DNA of 17,120 nt from CAZOMR01 sp964580655 (GCA_964580655.1 CAZOMR010000041.1:1-17120); one strand, 5' to 3'. Positions 1-8,198 are shown, counted from the first letter of the stretch. Program-made: numbers and translations. Notes: generated from the sequence alone by a model not told the origin.

Positions 1-66
1 CATTGAAATAAAAAAGGAATCTCAAATTAGTGGCTAATTATTGGGGGAACTTCACCCCACAAGCCC

Positions 67-93
67 TTTACATCATTTTAGGTTTGTGATAAT
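67..93 (+). promoter_or_regulatory. Candidate sigma-70 promoter of the chemosensory operon
   Basis: A TTTACA -35-like box (67-72) is followed after 15 bp by GATAAT (88-93). The latter is preceded by TGT, giving an extended -10 (TG-N) that can compensate for the short spacer. It lies 34 bp upstream of the first start codon in AT-rich DNA. An alternative pair, TTGTGA with TAAATT closer to the gene, fits less well. A small TGGGG/CCCCA hairpin (42-59) lies upstream. No sigma-54 or sigma-28 consensus was seen. This is motif reading only. Confidence 0.4.
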
Positions 94-127
94 CTCATAG
101 ATTGGGTAAATTTAATAAAAAAGAGCC

Positions 128-1936
128 ATGGGTCTGGTCGGTAGCTTAGAAGACCTGGGTCTAGGCGATATTCTTCAGATCGTGAGCCTGGCCCGGAAGT
201 CGGGGATTCTTAGTCTCAAGTGGCAAGATGTTCGGGGAAAGATCATCTTTCGGGACGGGCTTGTCATTGCCGCTCTTTCAAGCGAGATCAAGCATGACCT
301 GGGAATGCTTCTTGTTGAGCGCGGAAAGCTTACCAGGGAACAATTGGAAGAATCTCTCAGCATCCTCAGTCAGGAAGGATTTGCAGGGAGCCTGAAGGAT
401 GTTCTGGTTTCAGGCAACCGGCTTTCTTTATCCGATATGGATGAGGTCATCAAGGAAAAAGTTGAAGAGGTGGCCTTCAGCTTTTTCAGTTGGCCGGAGG
501 GAAATTTCAGCTTCGATCTGGCCGAGGTGGAGCCGGAGATCGGGAAACTAAAGAGGCCCTGGAGGGATTTTATTCTCGACAAAGGTCTTAGTCCTCAATA
601 CCTGGCGATGGAAGGCACAAGACGGCACGATGAGCGCCGCCACAAGGAAGAGGAGGCACCGGTGGGCCCTGTTTCTCCCCCCATCCAGGATGAAGCCGCA
701 ACCCCGGTAACCATGGATGCGGTTCCATCAGAGGACGACTTCTCTTCAGTGAGTGATTTCATCGAGGCGGTCAAAGACCAGCCGCGCACTGAAACCACAG
801 AGGAAGAATATCCTCCGCAAAAAGATGAACCCCTTTCCTCGCCTGAGATAGCTCCGACCGGGCCATGTATCATGATAGTGGACGATGATCCCTTTCTCCT
901 GGAGTCCCTCGACCATCATCTCAGGCCTAAGGGCTATCAGGTCCACACTTTCTCTTCACTGCTCGATGCCCAGAACCAATGGCAGAAAACGAAGGATACC
1001 AAAAGCCCTGTTGCAATTCTCGCGGATCTGATCATGCCCTCTTCAGACGGGAGCAATATACTGGGAGGCCTGGAGTTTCTGGAAAAGGTGCGAGCAGATG
1101 ACCCCTCAAGACCCTTCTTGTTGATGACCGATTATGAGAATCAGTTGGCGGAAAAGCAGGCCAAGCTTTTAGGGGCAAACTACTTCTTTTACAAGCCCAA
1201 GAGTTCCCAGTTGGATGAGGATTACTCCTCTCCGGAGTTGCTGAATTTCGTGGCTGTCCTGGAAAACGCGATAGCGGCACTTCCAGAGCCTGCTAGAGAA
1301 GGCCCAGGGCCACAGGCCCAGAAGGAAGGCCTGTTCAATCTCGCTGAAGAGCTATCCAGGGAGCTGGGCGAAGAGGAATTCGGGCTCACCATGCTTCAGA
1401 AGGAAGTCCCGAGTCGCGGTCTTTCCATGCTCAAAGCCATGATAAACGAACTGAACGACCCGAGCTCCAGCGGACAGATAACCCTGCTCGTGCTTCGCTT
1501 CGCCGCGGAGATGATGAATCGCGCAGTGATCTTCCTGGTAGCGCGAAATCAGCTCGCCGGGCTCGGACAGTTTGGTATTGATCTCAACGGAAAGGACCCG
1601 GAACTGCATGTGCGCCGGATTCGAATACCCCTGACTGAGCCCTCGGTCTTCCAGGAAGCCCTGCAAAAAAGAATGCCTTTGAAAAAGCAACTCAGGCATA
1701 ATAAATGGAACGATTACCTCGTTCAAAACCTGGGAGGGATTGAACCTGCAGAGGTCTTCGTCGCTCCCATTATATCCAGCGGCCGCATTGCCGCAATACT
1801 TTACGGGGATAATGTCCCGGAACAAAAGCAGATCGGCGATACCGAAAGCCTGGAGATATTTCTCGCACAGGCAGGATTGGCAATGGAGAAGGCGCTTCTC
1901 GAACGGAGGCTCTCCGAACTAAAGGGGAAAAGATGA
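128..1936 (+). CDS. PATAN (DUF4388)-receiver-GAF protein
   Basis: A 602-residue cytoplasmic signalling protein, first gene of the chemosensory operon. Residues 1-135 form a PATAN/DUF4388 domain: the opening GSLEDLGLGDILQIVSLARKSG is typical and the F-S-F-D end of the repeat is near 127-130. Residues 136-245 are a charged Pro-rich linker. Residues 246-385 are a response-regulator receiver with acidic residues D252/D253, phospho-acceptor D300 in ILADLIMP, T334 and K356. All phosphorylation residues are kept, but about 8-10 residues are inserted after the acceptor loop (304-313). Residues 445-595 look like a GAF domain. PATAN proteins are common in cyanobacteria and deltaproteobacteria, often beside chemosensory or pilus systems. 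The ATG is preceded only by a weak AAGAG, but the start matches the usual PATAN N-terminus. CheA in this operon is the likely phosphodonor (inference). The GAF ligand is unknown. Confidence 0.88.
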   Translation: MGLVGSLEDLGLGDILQIVSLARKSGILSLKWQDVRGKIIFRDGLVIAALSSEIKHDLGMLLVERGKLTREQLEESLSILSQEGFAGSLKDVLVSGNRLSLSDMDEVIKEKVEEVAFSFFSWPEGNFSFDLAEVEPEIGKLKRPWRDFILDKGLSPQYLAMEGTRRHDERRHKEEEAPVGPVSPPIQDEAATPVTMDAVPSEDDFSSVSDFIEAVKDQPRTETTEEEYPPQKDEPLSSPEIAPTGPCIMIVDDDPFLLESLDHHLRPKGYQVHTFSSLLDAQNQWQKTKDTKSPVAILADLIMPSSDGSNILGGLEFLEKVRADDPSRPFLLMTDYENQLAEKQAKLLGANYFFYKPKSSQLDEDYSSPELLNFVAVLENAIAALPEPAREGPGPQAQKEGLFNLAEELSRELGEEEFGLTMLQKEVPSRGLSMLKAMINELNDPSSSGQITLLVLRFAAEMMNRAVIFLVARNQLAGLGQFGIDLNGKDPELHVRRIRIPLTEPSVFQEALQKRMPLKKQLRHNKWNDYLVQNLGGIEPAEVFVAPIISSGRIAAILYGDNVPEQKQIGDTESLEIFLAQAGLAMEKALLERRLSELKGKR

Positions 1937-1968
1937 TCCCCCCTTTCAGGCAAATGTGAGATGTGGCC

Positions 1969-2379
1969 ATGAGCAACCGACATATCCTCATTGCTGAAGA
2001 TTCCGCAGTCACACGGGCTTTTCTCGTTTCGGTACTGGAAGAAATGGAGAGCTTTGACATCATCGAGGCCTCAAGCGGGTTCGAGGCCCTCAAACAACTC
2101 CCCCGTCAGAATTTCAACCTGATTATCACAGACATCAACATGCCGGACATCAACGGCCTGGAGCTGATCAATTTCATAAGGAGCAACAGCCAATACGCCA
2201 GTATCCCCTTGATTGTGGTTACAACGGAAGGGTCTGAACGGGACAGGGAGAAAGGACTTGCACTGGGCGCAGATGAATATCTGGTCAAACCAATTAATCC
2301 CGCACGGCTCCAAGAACTGACAAGGAAATATCTGAGCGGCTTTGATACCGAAAGAAATACGGATAAGGACCAAAGCTGA
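1969..2379 (+). CDS. cheY: CheY-like single-domain response regulator (copy 1)
   Basis: A stand-alone receiver of 136 residues from the ATG at 1969. An in-frame GTG at 1963 would add two residues, but the upstream GTGAG is better spaced (8 nt) for the ATG. All receiver residues are present: E10/D11 acid pocket, phospho-acceptor D55 in IITDINMP, T85/T86 switch and K107 in LVKP. The E-D acid pair, the T-D-I-N-M-P acceptor loop and the TTEG motif resemble the CheY subgroup common in deltaproteobacterial chemosensory clusters. It should take phosphate from CheA and act as a diffusible output or phosphate sink. Its stop overlaps the cheA start (TGATG). It is close in sequence to the last gene of the operon at 12139. 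A short charged tail follows the receiver. Confidence 0.93.
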   Translation: MSNRHILIAEDSAVTRAFLVSVLEEMESFDIIEASSGFEALKQLPRQNFNLIITDINMPDINGLELINFIRSNSQYASIPLIVVTTEGSERDREKGLALGADEYLVKPINPARLQELTRKYLSGFDTERNTDKDQS

Positions 2380-4490
2380 TGGCATTGGAGGTGAACATCC
2401 AGGAATTTCTCGATGAGTCCGAGGAATTAATCGAGCAGTTCAACAAGGGCCTGCTCGCCCTGGATGAAAGACTGCGTCAGAATCAAAAAAGCGACCCCGC
2501 GGTGCTGAATAACATCTTCCGCGCCGCACATTCCCTCAAAGGAATTTCCGGGATGTTCGGCTTTTCAGAGATGACACGGCTGAGCCATAACCTCGAAAAC
2601 CTGCTGGATCAGCTACGACTGGGGCGCATCACGCTTTCAGCACGGCTGTTGGATGTGCTTTTTGAAGCCGCTGAAAAACTTCGCGAAGTGGTGCTTCGTA
2701 AAAGCAAGGCCGAGGAGATTTCCGAGGCGGAAATAGAGGCATTGATCCAGCGGCTGGAGAATATCAGGGATGACAAGCAGGATGAGGCCGAGCAGGACTT
2801 GCTTAAGAATTCCGGGATAAGCTCCGAGGTCCTGGCGGTGCTCACGGAATACGAAGAACACCGCCTTCGGGAAAACCTGAAGGAGCGGATGAACATCTAT
2901 CAGTTCCGAGCCAGCTTCAGCCTCGACACCTTTGACGAGGAACTCGCGAGATTGCAAAACCTTGCTCGCGAGCATGGAGAGGTTATCACCACATTGCCAT
3001 CATCCGAGGAATCTTCCGGGGATAGCATCACTTTTTTCATCATAGTGGGAAGCGAGGAGAACGAGAGCAGGATCAAGGAAGCGGCGATAAGTCAGGGTGT
3101 TTCGGTCACTCTGCTCAAACCCGAAGGATCTGTAGTCCCTGGCCGCCGTACCGAAGGGCCGTCGAGGGAAAGCGGACCCATAGAGCCGCCACCAACAGAG
3201 GAAGCTAAAGACGGGCCGGAGCCCGGTATTGAAAAAGAGGACTCGCCATCACTGCGAAGTCTCAGCCAGACTGTTCGGGTGGACATCGGCAAGCTCGACA
3301 GCTTGATGAATGTTGTCGGGGAACTGGTGCTGAGCAAAAATGTTATTGCCCAACTGATCGAGCGATTGCGCGCCCAGATGGGCTTTTCCGAGATGGCCCT
3401 CGAACTGCTCAAGGCCAACCGAAACCTGGAACGCAAACTCTTTGAGTTGCAATCCGGCGTGCTGGAGGTCCGGATGGTCCCGGTCAGCCAGATTTTTGAC
3501 AAGCTTTCCCGGCAGGTGCGCAAGCTGTCCCGCGAGATTGGAAAGGATGTTGAATTTGTTGCCGAGGGAGGAGAGACAGAGCTAGACAAGCTGATTATAG
3601 AGGACCTCTCTGATCCATTGATGCACATCATCCGCAACTGCATGGATCACGGGATTGAAGATAAGGCCGAGCGCATCCAGCTTGGAAAACCTCCCCGAGG
3701 CCTGATACGACTTGAGGCCCAACAGCGAGGCAACCATGTCGTAATGGAGGTCTCAGACGATGGAGCCGGCCTTGATTACGAGGCGATCCGGAAGAAGGCC
3801 CGGTCAATTGGGCTGATCGAGGAGACGGCCGAGTTGAAAAACGAGGATTTGGCTGAGCTTCTCTTCGTGCCCGGGTTTTCAACCTCTAAAGAGGTAAGTG
3901 AACTCTCTGGCAGGGGCGTTGGTCTGGATGTTGTCAAGAGCAACATCGCCGCGCTGAGCGGAGCCGTGGAGGTGACAAGCTCACCGGGAGAGGGAACAAC
4001 GGTTGCGATTACCCTCCCTATCACACTCGCCATTATTCAGGCCCTGATAATAGAGTCAGGCAGGGAGACCTTCGGCATTCCCCTCAATACTGTCCAGGAA
4101 AGCCTTGCTGTAACCCCGGACAAGGTCCTCACAATAGAGGGCCGCGAGGTGATAGAGCTACGAGAGCGCACCCTGCCACTGCTCCGGCTTGATAAGTTTT
4201 TCGACATTGCCCCAAGGCCGGAAACCGCAGAGCCGGATGAACCGGAAAGCCCGGAAATATATATCGTGGTCGTTGGAATAGCGGAAAAGCGATTGGGCCT
4301 TGTGGTGGACACCCTGGGAGGCCGGCAGGATGTAGTGATTAAACCGATCGGCGAGGCGCTCCGCGGGATAAAAGGCATTGCAGGGGCTACCGAGCTTGGG
4401 GATCAAAGGACGATCCTGATCCTTGACATCGTGGACTTGATAGAGGAGGCGTCCCTGGGTGGGGCCATGCATGCCCAGGCCGCGAGGTGA
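2379..4490 (+). CDS. cheA: Chemotaxis histidine kinase CheA
   Basis: A 703-residue CheA with the usual five parts. P1/Hpt covers residues 1-130 with phospho-accepting H51 in AAHSLKG. A P2-like region at about 150-248 has the EEHRLRENL...F-DEELARL pattern seen in many deltaproteobacterial CheAs. A Pro/Glu linker covers 249-293. The P3 dimerisation helices cover 295-370. The P4 HATPase domain covers 375-550: N-box around H416, N420 and H424; G1 box DDGAGLD at 460-466; FVPGFST; G2 box GRGVGLDVVK at 511-520; GEGT at 537-540. The P5 CheW-like domain covers 552-690. There is no C-terminal receiver, so phosphate must go to separate CheY and CheB proteins. It should autophosphorylate in trans under MCP/CheW control. 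ATG overlaps the preceding stop by one base and its TGA overlaps the GTG of the next gene by 4 bp, indicating translational coupling. Confidence 0.97.
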   Translation: MALEVNIQEFLDESEELIEQFNKGLLALDERLRQNQKSDPAVLNNIFRAAHSLKGISGMFGFSEMTRLSHNLENLLDQLRLGRITLSARLLDVLFEAAEKLREVVLRKSKAEEISEAEIEALIQRLENIRDDKQDEAEQDLLKNSGISSEVLAVLTEYEEHRLRENLKERMNIYQFRASFSLDTFDEELARLQNLAREHGEVITTLPSSEESSGDSITFFIIVGSEENESRIKEAAISQGVSVTLLKPEGSVVPGRRTEGPSRESGPIEPPPTEEAKDGPEPGIEKEDSPSLRSLSQTVRVDIGKLDSLMNVVGELVLSKNVIAQLIERLRAQMGFSEMALELLKANRNLERKLFELQSGVLEVRMVPVSQIFDKLSRQVRKLSREIGKDVEFVAEGGETELDKLIIEDLSDPLMHIIRNCMDHGIEDKAERIQLGKPPRGLIRLEAQQRGNHVVMEVSDDGAGLDYEAIRKKARSIGLIEETAELKNEDLAELLFVPGFSTSKEVSELSGRGVGLDVVKSNIAALSGAVEVTSSPGEGTTVAITLPITLAIIQALIIESGRETFGIPLNTVQESLAVTPDKVLTIEGREVIELRERTLPLLRLDKFFDIAPRPETAEPDEPESPEIYIVVVGIAEKRLGLVVDTLGGRQDVVIKPIGEALRGIKGIAGATELGDQRTILILDIVDLIEEASLGGAMHAQAAR

Positions 4491-5383
4491 AAAAAGTGTA
4501 TCTCGATTTTTATGAACTCCACAGGAGGCCATTTGGCAAGACGCCGGACCCCGGCATGCTCTATCTAAGCCCCGGGCATGAGGAGGCGATTGCCCGCATG
4601 GAGCAGGCGGTGGATGATCGGGAGCTCATGCTTTTTACCGGAGAAATAGGCTCAGGCAAGACCACTCTTTCACGGGCCCTGATAGACCGGTTGAGTGAGA
4701 ATTATCGAGTGGCACTGATCATCAATCCCAGGCTTAGTCCGAATCAGCTTCTGCGGACTGTGGCTTTGCGTCTGGGCGCGCAAAAGCCCCGGTATTTCCG
4801 GAGTGACCTGATTGATCAGGTCAACGGCTTGCTTTTTGAATGCTTTGAAGCTCAAATCTGCCCGGTAATCATTATTGATGAGGCCCAGCTCGTCCCGACC
4901 AGGGAGACATTCGAGGAAATACGGCTCTTGACCAACTTTCAACTGGATCAACAGAACCTCCTTTCCATGATTCTGATCGGCCAGCCCGAATTGCTTCGCC
5001 GGCTGGAACACCCGGTTTACGAGGCCCTTCGTCAGCGCATCGGCATGCGCTATCACCTGGACAGGCTGAACCATGATGAGGTGAAGGCATACCTGGATTT
5101 TCGCCTCCAACAGGCTGGAAGGAAAAAACCCCTGTTTATGCCGGAAGCTGTGACCGCTGTCTATCGTTATAGCCAAGGACTTCCTCGACGCATAAACAAC
5201 ATTACAAGCGCGGCCTTGCTGGAAGGATTCGGCCAGGGAAAGAAGATGATAGGGCCTGAGCTCATTGAAGATGTCGCGCTCGACCTGGGACTGAAACCTA
5301 TGGAGAAAAACCAGGGCAAAAAAGTCTCGAAGTTGAGAATCAAGAAATCGAAACAAACTCGCCGTAGCGCCGCGGCATTATAG
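4487..5383 (+). CDS. ExeA/GspA-like AAA+ ATPase in chemosensory operon
   Basis: A 298-residue cytoplasmic P-loop ATPase starting at a GTG inside the cheA stop (GTGA overlap). The N-terminal FYELHRRPFGKTPDP is the hallmark of the ExeA/GspA, MshM and TniB-like group. Walker A is GEIGSGKTT (52-60), Walker B is VIIIDEAQ (127-134), sensor-1-like ILIGQPEL is at 162-169, candidate arginine-finger residues are in LRQRIGMR (181-188), and the sensor-2-like GLPRRINN is at 231-238. All residues needed for ATP hydrolysis appear present. The last 25 residues are strongly basic. No secretion, pilus or transposition genes are nearby and no peptidoglycan-binding or membrane segment is seen, so the classical ExeA role is unlikely. 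Its position between cheA and cheW suggests work on the chemosensory array, such as assembly or positioning (hypothesis). Confidence 0.9.
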   Translation: MKKVYLDFYELHRRPFGKTPDPGMLYLSPGHEEAIARMEQAVDDRELMLFTGEIGSGKTTLSRALIDRLSENYRVALIINPRLSPNQLLRTVALRLGAQKPRYFRSDLIDQVNGLLFECFEAQICPVIIIDEAQLVPTRETFEEIRLLTNFQLDQQNLLSMILIGQPELLRRLEHPVYEALRQRIGMRYHLDRLNHDEVKAYLDFRLQQAGRKKPLFMPEAVTAVYRYSQGLPRRINNITSAALLEGFGQGKKMIGPELIEDVALDLGLKPMEKNQGKKVSKLRIKKSKQTRRSAAAL

Positions 5384-5401
5384 AAAAGAATTGTATTAGC
5401 C

Positions 5402-6400
5402 ATGGATATTATTAAAGCCAGGAAAAGAGCCAGAGAGCTTGAGCAAAAGCAAAGGCGAGAAGAAAAAATACCGCCAAAACCTGCGGTCAAGAAGGGCGCG
5501 CAAGAGGGAAAGAAAAGGATAAGGAGTAAAAAGCTCGCGAAGAAAGCTGTTCAAAAGAAACCCGAAAAACCCAGGCCCGGAGAAGCTAAACCCAAAGAGG
5601 TGGAGCCGAAGAAAGCCGAGCTGAAAAAGCCCGAGCCGAAGGAAACCCCTTCACCGGCAAAGGAAGAGATATTTATGGATTTCTCTTTCGGAGAAGACCT
5701 TCCTGATACCGAAATTCAGAAGGGTGAAATTCTTCCTGAACCGGCACCCTCGGTCCCGGAGACAGGAGAACCCGAGCCCGCGCCTTTGCCTCCCACTCGC
5801 GCTGAAAAGGAGCCGAAAGATATAGCCTTCTTTGAGCCCGAAGATCCTGGAGGACAAGAGAAAAAAGCCCCTGACATGGACTTCTTGAAGCTTGTTGAGG
5901 ATGACCTTTATCATCAAGGATTCGGCGAGGAACCGCTCAGGGAACTCGGGCCCCAACTTGCATTGCTCAGCTTCCAACTGGGAGAAGAGACCTATGCGAT
6001 TCCTCTCACCAGCATTCAGCAGATAATCAAGATAAGAGGGATTACTCTTGTGCCGCGCGCGCCGGAATATGTCGCCGGCGTCGTCTCACTTCGAGGGGTG
6101 GTCCTGCCTGTTTTCGATCTGCGCCGTAGACTGGGACTTCCTGCCAGGGATTATTCCAGGGAGACCAGAATCATCGTGGTGATGGTTGATGGAGTCACTT
6201 TCGGATTGATAGTGGATCGGGTCAAGCAGGTGGTGCGAATCGCAGAGGATTCCCTGGAAGAGCCCCCGGCCATTTTGGGCAGTGTGGAAGCAAGGTTTCT
6301 GGATGGCATCGGTCGCTTTGATCGGCAGATGCTGATCCTCTTGAATCTGGCCAAGGTTCTTGACTTTCAGGCCAAAGGCGAGGAAGGGGCAAATCCATGA
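5402..6400 (+). CDS. cheW: CheW-domain protein with long charged N-terminal extension
   Basis: A 332-residue protein, about twice the usual CheW length. Residues 184-322 are a CheW domain: ALLSFQLGEETYAIPL opens it and GVVSLRGVVLPVFDLRRRLGL (227-247) is the signature, so it should bind CheA P5 and receptors. Residues 1-85 are very rich in Lys, Arg, Glu and Pro with a short helical charged start. Residues 86-180 are acidic and Pro-rich; the whole N-terminal half looks disordered. This layout, a disordered Pro-rich region then a CheW-like domain, resembles ParP, the polar array-tethering protein of Vibrio, but no homology outside the CheW domain is claimed. It starts 18 bp after the ATPase stop with no clear Shine-Dalgarno sequence and overlaps the next cheW by 4 bp (ATGA). 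Confidence 0.92.
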   Translation: MDIIKARKRARELEQKQRREEKIPPKPAVKKGAQEGKKRIRSKKLAKKAVQKKPEKPRPGEAKPKEVEPKKAELKKPEPKETPSPAKEEIFMDFSFGEDLPDTEIQKGEILPEPAPSVPETGEPEPAPLPPTRAEKEPKDIAFFEPEDPGGQEKKAPDMDFLKLVEDDLYHQGFGEEPLRELGPQLALLSFQLGEETYAIPLTSIQQIIKIRGITLVPRAPEYVAGVVSLRGVVLPVFDLRRRLGLPARDYSRETRIIVVMVDGVTFGLIVDRVKQVVRIAEDSLEEPPAILGSVEARFLDGIGRFDRQMLILLNLAKVLDFQAKGEEGANP

Positions 6401-6894
6401 TTGATCCTGGTGCGAAAGCGCAGGAGTTAAAGCTGGCATGTTTTCGGGTGGGAGAACAAGTCTTCGCAATGGACATCATGCAGATTCGACAGATCATCCG
6501 GCCTCTCAAGATCACGCCGATCCCGAAAGCTCCTGACTTTGTCGAGGGCATGATCAATTTAAGAGGTATGGTCATACCCTTACTGGATATGCGAAAGCGA
6601 TTCGACATCCCGATTGAGCGACCCGAGGCCGAGACGCGCGTGATCATCGCCAGCGTTGATCGCCAGGTAGTGGGAATGGTGGTGGACGAGGTAACCGAGG
6701 TCATCACCATACCACAAAGCGAGGTCCAGCCTCAGCCACAGATGATCGCCGGGATACAGTCCGAGTTCCTGACAGGGGTCTGCCGCTATCAGGATCAAAT
6801 TCTCTTGATCATCAACCTGAATGCCATTCTTTCAAGTGAGGAAAAGGTAAAGCTTTCAGATCTGAAAAATACTGGTAAAGAAGGGGAGGACTAA
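6397..6894 (+). CDS. cheW: Chemotaxis coupling protein CheW
   Basis: A 165-residue, single-domain CheW of near-standard length. It begins LKLACFRVGEQVFAMDI and carries the signature GMINLRGMVIPLLDMRKRF (51-69). It should bridge CheA P5 to receptor tips in the baseplate. The ATG sits in an ATGA overlap with the preceding cheW and is preceded by AGGAAGGGG (6381-6389), a good ribosome site. A 15-residue charged tail (KLSDLKNTGKEGED) follows the fold. The stop overlaps the next start (TAATG). The operon thus encodes two CheWs plus the CheA P5 domain, enough for CheA-CheW rings and possibly CheW-only rings in the array (inference). Confidence 0.96.
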   Translation: MIDPGAKAQELKLACFRVGEQVFAMDIMQIRQIIRPLKITPIPKAPDFVEGMINLRGMVIPLLDMRKRFDIPIERPEAETRVIIASVDRQVVGMVVDEVTEVITIPQSEVQPQPQMIAGIQSEFLTGVCRYQDQILLIINLNAILSSEEKVKLSDLKNTGKEGED

Positions 6895-8174
6895 TGATTG
6901 TTTTATGTCCAAAGTGCAAAACTAAATACAGGGTGGATGAGACCAAAATAGGTGAAGAGGGTGTCCGGCTTCGCTGTCGCAACTGCCAGACCATCTTCAG
7001 GGTAAGGAAACCCAAGGCCGCACCGGCAGAGCCGCCTCCAGCACCAGCACCAAAGCCCGAGGCCCAGGCACCAAAGCCAGCGGCACCGGCCCCGGAACCC
7101 CCATCGGCTCCGGCTCCGCCACCTGCGGCCCTGGCATCCATTTCCGGGCCCATTCTGCCTGCTCAGGCCTCCAAGGCCACCATCCTTATTGCTGATGCGG
7201 ACGAGGAATATCTGGCCCACATGACCGGGGAGATGGTGCAGGCGGGATACACCGTTTACCAGGCCAGGGACGGTCTCTCTGCGATGAGGGTAATACAAGA
7301 AAAGTTGCCGGAAGTGGCTATCCTGGAAGTGGTCCTGCCTCAGAAATTCGGGTTCGAGATTTCTGAGCAGATCAAGACTCACCCTGCCTTGAAGGACAAG
7401 ATAAAAGTTATTCTCCTGGGATCAGTTTACGAAAAAGAGCGGTTCAGACGCGCACCCCAGTCACTTTACGGCGCGGATGATTATGTGGAAAAGCATCATG
7501 ACGGCAAGCAGGTGCTGGCAAAGATTTCCGAACTATTGGAACCAAAAGCGGCCCCGGCCGCGGCTCCTCCATTAGCATCACCCCGTCCGGTACCTGCACC
7601 ACCCCCAAGGCCAGCCGCTCCACCGATTCCCTCTGTGCCGAAGCCTGCGGCCCCTCCATCAGCGCCTCCTTCTCCGGAACCAGCACCACCCCCAAGGCCA
7701 GCCGCTCCACCGATTCCCTCTGTGCCGAAACCTGCGGCCCCTCCATCAGCGCCTCCTTCTCCGGAACCAGCACCACCCCCAAGGCCAGCCGCTCCACCGA
7801 TTCCCTCTGTGCCGAAACCTGCGGCTCCCCCAACGCCGCCGCCCCCTCCCGCACCAGCTCCCAAAGCCGTGGCTCCGGGTATTCCACCAGGTGCAGGTGC
7901 ATGGGCTCAATCCGTGCCCGATGACCCTGCTCATCAAAAAGCGGCTCGGCTCGCCAGGACGATTGTGGCTGACATAGCCTTATATAACCCGAAGGAACTG
8001 GAGCAGGGCCTCAGGGAGGGCAACTGGAAAGAGATTCTGGCCAAGGATATAGAGGATGGCAAGAAGCATTGGGAGTCCAAGACTCTGCCGGAGATACGAA
8101 GCACAATCAACTATTTTGATCTCGCCCTGCAAGACTTGATAGAAAGGAAAAAGAAGGAGTTCGGCCTCGCATAA
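6894..8174 (+). CDS. Zinc-ribbon / degenerate receiver / Pro-Ala linker protein
   Basis: A 426-residue protein. Residues 1-36 form an MJ0042-type zinc ribbon with C5-x2-C8 and C28-x2-C31. Residues 37-92 are a Pro/Ala linker. Residues 95-215 are a receiver-like domain. The acceptor Asp is replaced by E145 (AILEVVLP), one acid-pocket Asp is Ala (D101-A102-D103), and the KP motif is K200-H201, so phosphorylation is doubtful and a locked state is possible. Residues 218-340 are a Pro/Ala-rich spacer with a 29-residue tandem repeat. Residues 345-426 form a helical C-terminal domain (HQKAARLARTIVADIALYNP...). I recall similar domains at the ends of deltaproteobacterial regulators but cannot name a family. 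MJ0042 ribbons also start some gliding-machinery proteins such as M. xanthus AgmX/GltJ. A GGGGAGG ribosome site precedes the ATG, which overlaps the cheW stop. It is probably a cytoplasmic adaptor. Confidence 0.85.
   Translation: MIVLCPKCKTKYRVDETKIGEEGVRLRCRNCQTIFRVRKPKAAPAEPPPAPAPKPEAQAPKPAAPAPEPPSAPAPPPAALASISGPILPAQASKATILIADADEEYLAHMTGEMVQAGYTVYQARDGLSAMRVIQEKLPEVAILEVVLPQKFGFEISEQIKTHPALKDKIKVILLGSVYEKERFRRAPQSLYGADDYVEKHHDGKQVLAKISELLEPKAAPAAAPPLASPRPVPAPPPRPAAPPIPSVPKPAAPPSAPPSPEPAPPPRPAAPPIPSVPKPAAPPSAPPSPEPAPPPRPAAPPIPSVPKPAAPPTPPPPPAPAPKAVAPGIPPGAGAWAQSVPDDPAHQKAARLARTIVADIALYNPKELEQGLREGNWKEILAKDIEDGKKHWESKTLPEIRSTINYFDLALQDLIERKKKEFGLA
7593..7832 (+). repeat. 87-bp in-frame tandem repeat, about 2.7 copies
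   Basis: Units begin at 7593, 7680 and 7767. Each full unit encodes 29 residues (PAPPPRPAAPPIPSVPKP followed by AAPPSAPPSPE). Units 1 and 2 differ at only two bases, both silent third-codon positions. Unit 3 is identical to unit 2 for 59 bases, then diverges into a poly-Pro stretch. The near-identity at the DNA level shows recent duplication, and copy number may vary between strains. It lengthens the linker between the receiver-like and C-terminal domains of the host protein. Confidence 0.95.
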
Positions 8175-8198
8175 AGCGATGAGGTAAGAAGGCGGCCG

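Noticed and set aside
3092..3643. A 183-codon minus-strand frame inside cheA
   Set aside because: Ser/Arg-rich low-complexity translation opposite a fully recognisable CheA P3/P4 region; no ribosome site or family resemblance.
4670..5356. A 228-codon minus-strand frame opposite the ATPase gene
   Set aside because: The plus-strand frame has Walker A/B and sensor motifs; the antisense product shows no recognisable domain.
4487..5383. Type II secretion GspA/ExeA or a Tn7-like transposition regulator
   Set aside because: No gsp genes, ExeB partner, membrane helix, transposase or element ends nearby; only the ATPase core resembles these families.
7593..7832. CRISPR-like array
   Set aside because: The units are directly adjacent, in frame and coding, with no unique spacers.
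7444..7902. Long Gly/Arg-rich open frames on the minus strand across the Pro/Ala linker
   Set aside because: They are antisense shadows of the GC-rich Pro/Ala codons and the 87-bp repeat; they have no domain features and the plus-strand protein is well supported.
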